NCBI RefSeq assembly: GCF_001458775.1
Contig: NZ_CZPZ01000004.1
Coordinates: 1 to 64,000 of the forward strand
DNA from: Candidatus Nitrospira nitrificans
Lineage (GTDB): Bacteria > Nitrospirota > Nitrospiria > Nitrospirales > Nitrospiraceae
Length of the DNA: 64,000 bases
Reading direction: 5' to 3'
In this document: positions 36,151 to 44,659 of the stretch, piece after piece
Layout: every line of letters starts with the position of its first letter
Position numbering within the stretch: the stretch's first letter is position 1
Made by a program: the position numbers and the translations under genes
Notes under the pieces: generated by a model
What the model was told of the DNA's origin: nothing
Databases searched by the model: none
What the model saw: only the letters and a program-made list of their open reading frames with translations

Positions 36151-36183
36151 ATCCACGCCTCCTCCGACACCTCATTATCTCGA

Positions 36184-36212
36184 TTGACATCCCGGCTGTC
36201 CGTTTTTAAGAT
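36184..36212 (+). promoter_or_regulatory. sigma-70-type promoter, TTGACA-17-TAAGAT
   Basis: A perfect -35 TTGACA (36184-36189) lies 17 bases before TAAGAT (36207-36212), 31 bases ahead of the uracil-DNA glycosylase start. It is well placed to drive that gene. Confidence 0.6.
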
Positions 36213-36242
36213 ACCGAGACTAATTCGTTGCCCTCGCGACTC

Positions 36243-36896
36243 ATGACACTTACTCTTCTCCAAGACCTCGCGCAATCCCTTGTTGATTGCCGGCGGTGCA
36301 AGCTAGCCAAGCTGGGGCGCAGTCAAGTTGTGTTCGGCGTCGGGAATCCTCACGCCAGTATCATGTTCGTCGGGGAAGCGCCGGGTTTCAATGAAGATCA
36401 GAAAGGGGAACCGTTCGTCGGAGCAGCCGGCAAGCTCTTGAACGACCTCCTCGCCTCGGCAGGTCTCTCGCGCGATCACATCTATATTGCGAACGTCATC
36501 AAATGCCGGCCACCCAACAATCGCGATCCGGAGCAGGACGAAGTGGAAACGTGTAAGCCGTTTCTCTTGCAACAGATTCAGCTGATTCGACCGAAGCTGG
36601 TCTGCACCCTGGGCAACTGGGCTACTCAGACCCTCTTGGAACGCAAGGTGGGTATCACCAAGGTGAAAGCGCAGGCCTTCTATATGAAGGATTTTGTGCT
36701 GTTCCCCCTCCTGCACCCGGCAGCCGCGCTCCATCAAGGCAACCTCCTCGGCACGCTGAAAGAGGATTTCAAGAAACTCAAAGAGTTTCTCGACCGCCAC
36801 TCCAATCCGGCTGAGCCAACCAGCTCAGCTCCAGGGCCGACCGCGCCGGTCTTGAATATTGAAGCCCCCCAGCCCGCACAGATGGATTTATTCTGA
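36243..36896 (+). CDS. uracil-DNA glycosylase, family 4 (Fe-S type)
   Basis: Removes uracil from DNA to start base-excision repair. CRRCKLAKLGRSQVVFG supplies two cluster Cys, MFVGEAPGFNEDQKGEPFVG is the active-site motif A, IANVIKCRPPNNRDP carries the third Cys, ETCKPFL the fourth, and LLHPAAALHQ the C-terminal motif. 217 residues with a short Pro-rich tail. Start at 36243; an in-frame TTG at 36228 is possible. Confidence 0.92.
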   Translation: MTLTLLQDLAQSLVDCRRCKLAKLGRSQVVFGVGNPHASIMFVGEAPGFNEDQKGEPFVGAAGKLLNDLLASAGLSRDHIYIANVIKCRPPNNRDPEQDEVETCKPFLLQQIQLIRPKLVCTLGNWATQTLLERKVGITKVKAQAFYMKDFVLFPLLHPAAALHQGNLLGTLKEDFKKLKEFLDRHSNPAEPTSSAPGPTAPVLNIEAPQPAQMDLF

Positions 36897-37123
36897 TAGC
36901 GGTCTGGTGAAACAGCCGGCTTCGCGCTCGCCTTACTTCCCCTGTTTGTCCATGTACGGTTACTGATAACGAATGCAGCTTGTCCGAGATCCATCGGATC
37001 GTAGACGAGGCCCCCTCGATAAAAGTACCCCCCAGAAAGTGGGGATTCACAGAACAAGGGTTGCTCTATTTCCGCTGACCGGAACAAATGGTGGAGAGAG
37101 GATTTTACTCGGAGCACAAACTC

Positions 37124-37132
37124 TGCTATACA
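37124..37132 (+). promoter_or_regulatory. extended -10 element
   Basis: TGCTATACA matches the extended -10 consensus and lies 50 bases before the 18-residue Lys-rich ORF. No clear -35 is visible. Confidence 0.4.
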
Positions 37133-37181
37133 ACACACATCAGATCACAATTTTTTGAAATCGAAGGGGGGTGGAGTGCTC

Positions 37182-37238
37182 ATGGCAACGAAGAAAGCAG
37201 CGAAGAAGCCAGCGAAGAAGGCGGCCAAGAAGAAGTAG
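37182..37238 (+). CDS. 18-residue Lys/Ala-rich (histone H1-like) peptide
   Basis: ATG GCA ACG AAG AAA ... TAG encodes MATKKAAKKPAKKAAKKK, preceded by GGGGGGTGGAGTGCTC. It is the bare repeat unit of histone H1-like bacterial DNA-binding tails. Promoter-like and hairpin elements on either side support it as an expressed gene. It may bind DNA or RNA by charge alone; it could also be the last remnant of a longer H1-like gene. Confidence 0.5.
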   Translation: MATKKAAKKPAKKAAKKK

Positions 37239-37249
37239 TCGTCGCATCA

Positions 37250-37279
37250 TGAGGAGGCGTCGGCCACGTCGCCTCCTCA
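37250..37279 (+). terminator. hairpin after the Lys-rich ORF
   Basis: TGAGGAGGCG and CGCCTCCTCA form a 10-bp stem 11 bases after the stop. It lacks a T-run, so termination strength is uncertain. Confidence 0.4.
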
Positions 37280-37974
37280 CCTTCCCGCATCCTTGATCTT
37301 CCTCAGTCCCATATCGCATCGCACAAGTCGCTGTTCGATCGACACCTCCTCGGCAACGCTTCCAATCGATTCGACCACCAGAGAGAACCTGCATCATCGG
37401 CGAGAGAATCCCTTCTCTGGCCAGCCCTCACTTAGGATGGATCGGCAAAAGTGTCCGGATGCAACCCGGCTACCCCCCGCAAAGCACACCCTCATGAAAG
37501 GAAGAATAAGGCAAAAGAGACAGACCGACCGGTAGGCTGACGTCACGACAACGAGGAAGCGATGCGGCAAAAGAAAGGGGAGGTGATGGCCACATCACCT
37601 CCCCCAGTTTCTTAGCGCCAGGTGAGACTCCATGGCGTAAAGAAAGCAGCGGGTGAATCTTAGCATGAACCTTCCCTTGAAAACAGAATATACATATCAA
37701 TAAAATCAACAACTTGAGAAATTTAATCTAAAAATACGACGCGAAAGGACTGTGCGACCTCCCCCCTCCGAAACTACCCCATTGGCTTGGACGTTCACAA
37801 ATGCTGAGAGCAGTCTCTCCGAAGGGGAGCCATGACCAGGACACGGCATAGGGATGAACAAGTCATTGCCGTGCGCAAGGACCTCCAAGTGAACATCGGG
37901 GGTCTAAGAGGAGGCGGGAAAAGTCAGCCAGCAGAATCAGGGCTCATACCCGCCAACACCGTTCTTGTCCAAGC
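37280..37974. other. gap between the Lys-rich ORF and the CRISPR remains
   Basis: No gene is recognised. The only clear element is the hairpin at 37577-37604. Short ORFs cross that hairpin and have no start signals. Confidence 0.5.
37577..37604 (-). terminator. intrinsic terminator, probably of the CRISPR transcript
   Basis: GGGGAGGTGATG, loop GCCA, then the exact reverse complement: a 12-bp stem. On the minus strand it is followed by TTTCTTTT, the T-rich tail of a rho-independent terminator. The CRISPR array is read on this strand and ends about 440 bases upstream, with no gene between. Confidence 0.6.
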
Positions 37975-38003
37975 CGGTTCATCCCCACTCGCGCGGGGAA
38001 CAC
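37975..38003. repeat. solitary type I-E CRISPR repeat
   Basis: 29 bases starting CGGTTCATCCCCACT and ending CGCGCGGGGAACAC-like (GCGCGGGGAACAC). This matches the type I-E consensus CGGTTTATCCCCGCTGGCGC...GGGGAACAC at most positions, and its translations contain the familiar GSSPLARGT and VHPHSRGEH phrases. No second copy is seen within 250 bases, and no I-E cas genes are in the window. It ends 40 bases before the first I-C repeat. It is probably the remnant of a lost array. Confidence 0.75.
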
Positions 38004-38043
38004 GGCTGCACGTGTGTACTACTTCTCGGAGTGGGCTTTCTCT

Positions 38044-38938
38044 GTTTCAATCCTCGCCCGCCCTTTCGAGCGGGCGCTACCCACGGTAGGCCCTCTCAAT
38101 CTCGTTTTTACGACGTTTCAATCCTCGCCCGCCCTTTCGAGCGGGCGCTACCGGCTCTCCACCACTCGGGCGAGGAGAGAATTATGTTTCAATCCTCGCC
38201 CGCCCTTTCGAGCGGGCGCTACGGAGATGGGGACGCGCCGGATCTCCCGGATGGCCGAGTTTCAATCCTCGCCCGCCCTTTCGAGCGGGCGCTACGGTGA
38301 GCCTATGAGGATGAGCCTCTGCGGTGTGCGTTTCAATCCTCGCCCGCCCTTTCGAGCGGGCGCTACCCAAGGAGCCACAATGAGTGAGACTATGGACCGT
38401 GTTTCAATCCTCGCCCGCCCTTTCGAGCGGGCGCTACTGGGGGCTCAGAGACAGAGGAGAGTAGAGACAGAGTTTCAATCCTCGCCCGCCCTTTCGAGCG
38501 GGCGCTACGATGAGGTATTTTATCGGCTCCTGCCTGTCCGCAGTTTCAATCCTCGCCCGCCCTTTCGAGCGGGCGCTACGGCCTACTCTCAGATCGACAA
38601 CTCTTGCCCAATGTGTTTCAATCCTCGCCCGCCCTTTCGAGCGGGCGCTACCCGCCGAGCCTTTGATTTCGTGTTCGTCCTCAGTGGTTTCAATCCTCGC
38701 CCGCCCTTTCGAGCGGGCGCTACCCTGATCCAGCGGGACGCACGACGGATGGAGATAGTTTCAATCCTCGCCCGCCCTTTCGAGCGGGCGCTACCACTCG
38801 GGCGAGGAGCATCACATGACGCCAGAGAGTTTCAATCCTCGCCCGCCCTTTCGAGCGGGCGCTACGCAGCACCGACTGGCTGAGGAGCTCGGTGTGGAGC
38901 GGTTTCAATCCTCGCCCGCCCTTTCGAGCGGGCGCTAC
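38044..38938 (-). CRISPR. type I-C CRISPR array, 13 repeats, 12 spacers
   Basis: Thirteen 37-base repeats (plus-strand start GTTTCAATCCTCGCCCG, end GAGCGGGCGCTAC) begin at 38044, 38115, 38186, 38259, 38330, 38401, 38472, 38543, 38615, 38687, 38758, 38829 and 38902. All look identical; spacers are 34-36 bases. Read on the minus strand, the repeat ends in GATTGAAAC, the usual 3' handle, and a CGCCCGC/GCGGGCG stem forms in the middle. The leader is therefore on the right, next to cas2, so the newest spacer is at 38866-38901 and the oldest at 38081-38114. No degenerate terminal repeat is present. Two spacers share 15 bases. Confidence 0.98.
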
Positions 38939-39116
38939 AGTACTACTCGAAAACCCTCTACTACCGATGACTTATGGAGTTTTCTCCGCGAACCTAGGAA
39001 AACACTCCGATATTCCGACACCACGCTCCCTTCACATTCACTGAATGTCTTGCTCGCACAATAAGTTAGCTGCATCGCGATCCTTCCGGCTTTTCCTCAG
39101 CGCTCGTGGTCCGCGC
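38939..39116 (-). promoter_or_regulatory. CRISPR leader
   Basis: 178 bases between cas2 and the leader-proximal repeat, non-coding and A+T-richer than its surroundings. It holds the perfect inverted repeat ACATTCA-C-TGAATGT at 39034-39048, a possible protein-binding site or hairpin. Transcription of the array should start here on the minus strand. Confidence 0.75.
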
Positions 39117-39407
39117 TTACAACACCAACGGCTCCTCGAAATCAACCGCGGTATTCACCCCGTAGACCTGCACATATTTCTCCTTCGGCTCAATCAAGCG
39201 ATACACCCGCAGACTGTCTTCTTTTTCTTCAATGATGTCCAATAATCGCCGCATCACCTCCTCATACTGCATCTCGGTAACCGAGCATTCGAAGACGGAT
39301 TTCTGCACCCGTTGTCCAAAATCCAGGCACGCCAGCGCGACTTTGCGAAGCCGCCTACGGCCAGCCGGGGTCTCCGTCGAGACATCATAGGTGATGAGCA
39401 CATTCAT
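39117..39407 (-). CDS. cas2: CRISPR-associated endonuclease Cas2
   Basis: 96 residues. [20 protein letters not shown] carries the conserved Asp of the first strand (D8); [10 protein letters not shown] and YRLIEP follow the Cas2 ferredoxin-like fold. Cas2 dimers bridge two Cas1 dimers in spacer integration. It is the last cas gene, 9 bases after cas1. Confidence 0.97.
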   Translation of the reverse strand: MNVLITYDVSTETPAGRRRLRKVALACLDFGQRVQKSVFECSVTEMQYEEVMRRLLDIIEEKEDSLRVYRLIEPKEKYVQVYGVNTAVDFEEPLVL

Positions 39408-39416
39408 CGATCCTCC

Positions 39417-40448
39417 CTACCGGTGCAAATACGGTGGATAGGCCTCCAGATCGCCGCGCAGCACACGCGCCAGCAAGCGGGCCTGGATGTGCGGCACGAG
39501 TCCCAACAGCATCTTCTGATCCAGCACCGGATGCGTGATTTCCTCTTGCTTGCGTTTCTGGTACGCGACGATGACGTCCTTCCTCGCCTCATCCTCCAGA
39601 TGGACGGCGCCACCGGGCCGAGCTTGGAAATGTTTGGCCGCGACTTGACGCCGATTGATCAACGTCAGCACCAGGCGGTCCGCCAAGACGCTGCGCAGCT
39701 CTTCCATGAGATCCAACGCCAATGCCGCACGGCCCGGCCGCAAGGCATGGAGAAATCCCATCTGTGGATCAAGCCCCACCCCCTCCACGGCGGCCACGCA
39801 ATCGTTCATCAGGAGCGCATACAGAAACGACAGCAACGCATTCACCGGATCGCGCGGTGGGCGGCGATGTCGTCCGTCCAGCGTAAACGTGGGGCGATCT
39901 TCCTTCACCATGCGATCGAACGTCCCGAAGTACACACGAGCTGATTCCCCCTCGATCCCTCTTAGAACATCTAAGTTTTCACACAACGGCAGCCGACCTA
40001 AAGCATTGCCGAGCGCTTCGCCGGTCGCTTTCAATGGCGCGACATCGGTGGCATCATCCGCCTCTCTCGCCCCCCGCAATACCACCTGTCGCGTATTCTG
40101 GATCTTCCCGGCAACGATATTCCGCGCAATGGCGAGCGTTTGCTCAGTATTCTTCATCGCGGCATGCTGGGCACACCGCAAAAGCACATTGCCGCTGACC
40201 GGCCCCTCCACCCGCGCCTTGAACCGCCCATTCCGATCCAGCAGCACCACGAACCGCCCATCCTCCGCGCAACGGGCCATCGCTGCCGGACTGATCATGA
40301 TATCGCCGAAGCAGACGACGCCACCGATGTGATGCAGCGGCACTTGCAGCTTGGTCTCCTTCTCAACCTCGATCTTCAACGTGTCATGATCCACACGCAC
40401 GTAAGCGCCATCGGTCGTGATATAGAGCGTGTTCAGCAATTGTTGCAT
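39417..40448 (-). CDS. cas1: CRISPR-associated integrase Cas1 (type I-C)
   Basis: 343 residues from ATG 40448 (GGAGGCTGAAGGCCGC upstream); the ORF is open to 40571, overlapping cas4. The N-terminal beta domain (MQQLLNTLYITTDGAYVRVD) is followed by the helical catalytic domain, with the Glu in GIEGESARVYFG, the His in GFLHALRPGR and the Asp in LALDLMEELR as likely metal ligands. Inserts new spacers at the leader end with Cas2 and Cas4. Confidence 0.97.
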   Translation of the reverse strand: MQQLLNTLYITTDGAYVRVDHDTLKIEVEKETKLQVPLHHIGGVVCFGDIMISPAAMARCAEDGRFVVLLDRNGRFKARVEGPVSGNVLLRCAQHAAMKNTEQTLAIARNIVAGKIQNTRQVVLRGAREADDATDVAPLKATGEALGNALGRLPLCENLDVLRGIEGESARVYFGTFDRMVKEDRPTFTLDGRHRRPPRDPVNALLSFLYALLMNDCVAAVEGVGLDPQMGFLHALRPGRAALALDLMEELRSVLADRLVLTLINRRQVAAKHFQARPGGAVHLEDEARKDVIVAYQKRKQEEITHPVLDQKMLLGLVPHIQARLLARVLRGDLEAYPPYLHR

Positions 40449-40455
40449 GCGGCCT

Positions 40456-41082
40456 TCAGCCTCCCTTCGCGACAAACAGTCCGCGCACGAGGACTCGCGC
40501 TCGCTGTTGCTCACCAATGACAGACGGCATGCACGACTCCCGCAACGAACAGTGTTCACAGCGACGGTCATTCACCGGAGGCGGAAGCGTGCCGCTCTCC
40601 AGCATTCGGCGAACCTCGGCGATGACCTCTTCGACATGCCGACGCAGTTCCGGCGTAAAGACCACTTCGCGGCGACGCCGAGAGCTGTGATGATAGATCG
40701 CGCCGCGCCGCACCTCCTTGCCCATCATCTCCTCCAGACATAGCGCCTGAGCACAGACTTGGAGGTCGTCATGTTCCTTCTCTCGCCGTGGCCCGTGCTT
40801 GTATTCCACGGGATAGGGCGTCTCTCCGTGGAATTCCACCACATCCGCCTTACCGATCAACCCCAACCGTTTCGACCAGAGCGGCACCGCCCGTTCGACG
40901 CGAACACCGTCTACGATTTCAGACTCCGGTTCATCCACGCGCTTATGAACGGCCTGTCCACGCATGGTGTAGAGATTCTCGTCAAACGTCTGTTCGATAT
41001 GGATCAGCGCACACTGGCGCGGGCAATAGCTCCAATGCTCCAGCGCGGAGATCATGATGGGATCGTCGCTTGCGTCAGTCAT
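40456..41082 (-). CDS. cas4: CRISPR-associated exonuclease Cas4
   Basis: 208 residues of the RecB-nuclease fold: SYCPRQCALIH gives the first cluster Cys, VEYKHGPRREKEHDDLQV the nuclease Asp-Glu-Lys region, and RRCEHCSLRESC the three C-terminal Cys of the Fe-S cluster. It trims prespacers and selects those with the correct PAM. It ends 7 bases before the cas1 start. Confidence 0.96.
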   Translation of the reverse strand: MTDASDDPIMISALEHWSYCPRQCALIHIEQTFDENLYTMRGQAVHKRVDEPESEIVDGVRVERAVPLWSKRLGLIGKADVVEFHGETPYPVEYKHGPRREKEHDDLQVCAQALCLEEMMGKEVRRGAIYHHSSRRRREVVFTPELRRHVEEVIAEVRRMLESGTLPPPVNDRRCEHCSLRESCMPSVIGEQQRARVLVRGLFVAKGG

Positions 41083-41104
41083 CGAACGTCAGCTCCCGTC
41101 CCGG

Positions 41105-41992
41105 TCAAAAACCATCAATACGCTCTGGCGTGAGCCCGTTGAGCGAAGCAAGCTCAATACCGCCATCGGGCTTCACAGTCAGCGTGCGATGAACCTTGGC
41201 GGAGGAGTACTGACCCGCTTTGCAATTATGCTTCCACCAGATTACTTCAAGAATCTCCATGCTGCCTGCTGGACGCGCTGAGGATTCATCATTTTCAAAG
41301 AGCCTCGGCAGTACTTGTTTAATAGCCTCGGCATCTACATCACTAAACCCTGTCTTTTTCGCCAATTGAGGATTCATACTCCCGAAGAAAACGTACACCC
41401 CATTTTCAACACGGTGCTTTGTACCCATTGTGTCGGAACTTCTTTTGCCGTCCTTAGTGTCTTCACCGCTCGCACTCTTGGTTATCTGGGTGCTCGCAAT
41501 GTCGATAGGCGCTACACTGAATCCGGATTGGACAGTGACCGGGCCACGAATTCCAATGGAGATACCGGTATCGCCGTCGCCTTCATTTTCCTCGCCTTTC
41601 TTGGTCTTCTTGCCACCTTTCAGTGCGAACAGTTGACCGAAAGCACGTACATCCAACCACTTCTTGCATGCCAATTCGACAGTCTGGGGCGAGCCAAGCT
41701 TGTTGCCCAAGCCAGCTTCGGCACGTGCTCGAAGACTTTTACATTCATCTTCTTTGCGGTCATCCGACTGCACAAAGATCTCGTTCCCGTCATCTTCTTT
41801 TTTGCCAGCAGCAACCCATCTCTCCAACAACCGATCCCTGATCTTCCGCTTGTTGCAAACATCGGTCATTTCTCCGTAGTTGTCATAGTCGGTGCGGGGA
41901 CGATTTCCATTAAGCGGGTCGCCATTTGGATTGGCCCGTTTAACACGAAGCACTACTGCAAAGTCGATCTTGTTTTGAAGTATTGTCATCAT
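41105..41992 (-). CDS. cas7c: Cas7c (Csd2), crRNA-binding backbone
   Basis: 295 residues. RVKRANPNGDPLNGNRPRTD is the standard N-terminal RAMP motif of Csd2, followed by MTDVCNKRKIRDRL and GIRGPVTVQSGFSVAPIDI. Several copies coat the crRNA in the I-C Cascade. The ATG shares its A with the cas8c stop (TAATG), after AAGGAGAG. A Lys/Glu-rich loop (GGKKTKKGEENEGDG) is inserted, as in many relatives. Confidence 0.96.
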   Translation of the reverse strand: MMTILQNKIDFAVVLRVKRANPNGDPLNGNRPRTDYDNYGEMTDVCNKRKIRDRLLERWVAAGKKEDDGNEIFVQSDDRKEDECKSLRARAEAGLGNKLGSPQTVELACKKWLDVRAFGQLFALKGGKKTKKGEENEGDGDTGISIGIRGPVTVQSGFSVAPIDIASTQITKSASGEDTKDGKRSSDTMGTKHRVENGVYVFFGSMNPQLAKKTGFSDVDAEAIKQVLPRLFENDESSARPAGSMEILEVIWWKHNCKAGQYSSAKVHRTLTVKPDGGIELASLNGLTPERIDGF

Positions 41993-43935
41993 TACTCTCC
42001 TTGATCCGTTTGGGTCTCGGTGGATTCTTCAGCGTTGGTCGATTCGGGCTTTGACCATAGGGCTTGTCTCTGACAGTGGTATCCCAGGAGGAATTCGCCT
42101 GAAAGCCTTGCTTCACTCATGAAATCTTGTCCCCTGAATGTGCAGATGATTCCGTCGAGGAGTTTTTCCATATTGACAAGAAAGCCTGGTAACCTTGTGC
42201 GAAGTCGAGCCTTGTAAGGTGCCAGAGAGAGCTCGATGGTCCGCCATGTAGAATAAGGATGGTCGGCGAAGCGCTGCATGAGCTTAGCTGCGCTGGTGCC
42301 TCGATTTTCCTTGGCTAAATACAGCGCCATATCTTCGATGCGTTCCGCTACGGCCAGGAGGCGCCCGAAGAGGTAATCCCGGGATGTTCTGTCTAACTCC
42401 AATGCCATTTCGTAACTCCTTTGCTTGTGATGTCCTCTAAATAGAGCGCAGGCGATACCCAAGTTTTTCTCCCACTCCCATTTCTCAAGCCCCAGCCGAT
42501 TGACTGCTCTGCGTACCGTGGATTCCACAAGGTCTCGCGGTATAGGTCGCCCATCGATGATGCAGGGAAGAAGCCGTTCCACCGTAGCCTTGCGAAGCTT
42601 CTCGCCTGACTTGCCTTCCACTTGACGACCATAGGCGGCCTCAGTGATATCTCTCGGCGAGGGAACGCCTACAAACTTCAAGTTCTTGCCAAAGCTCTGA
42701 TGCCAGGCACAGGACTCGTGCCATAGCTGAATACGTTCAAGGAATTCCGAGCCGGTTAGTTCCCGGTAATAGGTGATGGCCATGCGTCCGGGCGTGGCCG
42801 AGTCTAACCCCATGACCACAATTGCATCCGTCGAGCCGAGGCGTGTTCGATAGCCGGCGATATATTTTTTCAGCCTGACAGCAAAGGCCTGACCTGCATC
42901 CCCTTGATACACGGGCGTGGCATCCTCCTCTCTGGATTCCAAGCCAAACATCTGGGCGGAGTTGGCAAACGGGTCAGGCAGAGGCTTGCCGGATACGGCC
43001 CAGGCCACGATGACCTGATTTCCGTTGCGGAATGCCTGTCTGCGTTCAAAATCAAGCAACCATTGCAAAGCCTTATGGGCTTGTTGAGTAACTACGAACC
43101 CAACGCCGCAGGCTTCGACGGCATCACTGAAGCGTCCGCGAAAAGTGTATCCGCTGGTGTCATTGGAAGAAATCAGCTTTGCCTTGTCACCCGCGTTCCG
43201 AAGCTTGGCAGGGTGCTGCTCAGCAAGTATGGCTTCATTTCCTGTGACCATACATAGCCCGCGTTTGCTCTGCTGGCTGGCGTAGTAACGAATCCAGGCA
43301 TCGATGATTTCTTTGTCTTTCCAGATCGCAGTCTCGGGATCGTTGGCAAGTTCTACGTGCCAGCGGATGAAGGCATCTTCTGGGCTAGACCCTGCAGGTA
43401 TGACTTTGAATATCGCCGGTACATTCTTCTTGTCACCATTCCATTTTTTTAGCAGCTTCCCCTGCGAATCTAAAGGCAAGAGTCTTTCACGTACCAGGTC
43501 GTGAACCACGTGTTTTTTTCGAACATAGGTCAGAATTGCGGCAAGCTTGTAGTGACCTTCCGGCGACGCTCCCCATGCCTCCAAATCCTTCAAGTAGCTG
43601 CAGTGAGGTTCTTCCTTCTCTTTGGCGAACCCAATAGTTACTTCACCACCCAGTTCCCAATAGTCACCAGCCACGTATTGGAGCTTGTCGCATAGAGGAT
43701 GATTTTTGGGTTTACTTCCGGCCCGCCCCCCAGACTCCTCGGTGCACGGAATCAGCGTCGTTTGATCTGCCTTGCTGACCACGTTGGCTCGCCGGAAATT
43801 GCCGCTACCATCAATCACAATTTCGATGTGCGCCTGCTGCGTCGTGTGACTGATAGGAAGTAGAGGATTGCTGCTGAATTGTGGCAACCCGGCACATAGC
43901 TCGTATGTTTCGTTAAGTTTTTGAATCCAGCTCAT
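41992..43935 (-). CDS. cas8c: Cas8c (Csd1), Cascade large subunit
   Basis: 647 residues from ATG 43935 (MSWIQKLNETYELCAGLPQF); the longer ORF to 44136 overlaps cas5c and is not coding there. Csd1 family features include LPISHTTQQAHIEIVIDGSG near the start and GLCMVTGNEA and IVVMGLDSATPGRMAITYYR further on. It recognises the PAM and recruits Cas3; an internal start in cas8c makes a separate Cas11c in known I-C systems, and a similar internal start may exist here but is not obvious. Confidence 0.95.
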   Translation of the reverse strand: MSWIQKLNETYELCAGLPQFSSNPLLPISHTTQQAHIEIVIDGSGNFRRANVVSKADQTTLIPCTEESGGRAGSKPKNHPLCDKLQYVAGDYWELGGEVTIGFAKEKEEPHCSYLKDLEAWGASPEGHYKLAAILTYVRKKHVVHDLVRERLLPLDSQGKLLKKWNGDKKNVPAIFKVIPAGSSPEDAFIRWHVELANDPETAIWKDKEIIDAWIRYYASQQSKRGLCMVTGNEAILAEQHPAKLRNAGDKAKLISSNDTSGYTFRGRFSDAVEACGVGFVVTQQAHKALQWLLDFERRQAFRNGNQVIVAWAVSGKPLPDPFANSAQMFGLESREEDATPVYQGDAGQAFAVRLKKYIAGYRTRLGSTDAIVVMGLDSATPGRMAITYYRELTGSEFLERIQLWHESCAWHQSFGKNLKFVGVPSPRDITEAAYGRQVEGKSGEKLRKATVERLLPCIIDGRPIPRDLVESTVRRAVNRLGLEKWEWEKNLGIACALFRGHHKQRSYEMALELDRTSRDYLFGRLLAVAERIEDMALYLAKENRGTSAAKLMQRFADHPYSTWRTIELSLAPYKARLRTRLPGFLVNMEKLLDGIICTFRGQDFMSEARLSGEFLLGYHCQRQALWSKPESTNAEESTETQTDQGE

Positions 43936-43936
43936 G

Positions 43937-44659
43937 TCAGCACTCCAGCCCGACGATTTCCGCTTCCGCGCCAACGAGATTCCGACCGGTCGTAAACTGC
44001 TTGGGCTGCATCTCCCGGATGAATTTCTTGATTTCGCAATTCTCAGGCGAGATAAACCGGATAACGCCATCAGCCATCGTCGGTCGCCAGAAACGAGCTT
44101 GAAGTTTGCTCTCGCCAGTCTCGTCCGGGTAGTCAAAGCCGTGGAAAGTCAGGCTGAATCCCAGTTCTCCTGCACCATCGTAATGCCCCGGCCCGGAACC
44201 GAATTCGCAAGGCTCCACGTAGCCCTGGCAATCCCGCGTGCCCAGGAAAATGTCCTGTCGGCCGCCCCGCTCAAGCATGCGCTTGGCAATCAGGTGATGT
44301 TTTGGTTCACTCCGGTCATCCGCGAGTTCCGGCCGAAATTGGTTCCATTCGAAATGAGCTCTGACCTGATATTCCACATCCGCCAGGAAGGTATAAATGG
44401 CCAAGGTGTTGCCGCCGCCAAACTCCAGGGGTTTAATGCCCTTGGTCTGGGTGCGTATGCGCTTCATCACACGCACCTCGTCGATAACCCAAATGAAGGT
44501 GGGCTTCCAGTAGATAGACTTGGCAATACCCTTCAGCGCCTCGTAGGTCGGTAGGTGATAGGAACATTTTTCTCCGCCGATACGGGTCAAGGGGTCCGTG
44601 AAAAGAGCGTATCGGCCCCACACCTTGAATTCGATGCTGCTGTTGCGCGAATCAGGCAT
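43937..44659 (-). CDS. cas5c: Cas5c (Csd5), crRNA-processing subunit
   Basis: 240 residues: IEFKVWGRYALFTDPLTRIG is the conserved N-terminal RAMP segment of Cas5c, followed by SYHLPTYEALKGIAKSIYWK with the Tyr and Lys of the catalytic group, and FLGTRDCQGYVEP. In type I-C there is no Cas6; Cas5c cuts the pre-crRNA at the repeat stem. It overlaps the cas3 stop by 8 bases. Confidence 0.96.
   Translation of the reverse strand: MPDSRNSSIEFKVWGRYALFTDPLTRIGGEKCSYHLPTYEALKGIAKSIYWKPTFIWVIDEVRVMKRIRTQTKGIKPLEFGGGNTLAIYTFLADVEYQVRAHFEWNQFRPELADDRSEPKHHLIAKRMLERGGRQDIFLGTRDCQGYVEPCEFGSGPGHYDGAGELGFSLTFHGFDYPDETGESKLQARFWRPTMADGVIRFISPENCEIKKFIREMQPKQFTTGRNLVGAEAEIVGLEC

Noticed and set aside
37470-37712. 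80-codon minus-strand ORF with hydrophobic start
   Set aside because: It runs straight through the terminator hairpin and has no ribosome-binding site.
38014-38883. 289-codon ORF across the CRISPR array
   Set aside because: Its translation is only the repeat read in changing frames (phrases such as NPRPPFRAGAT); not a gene.
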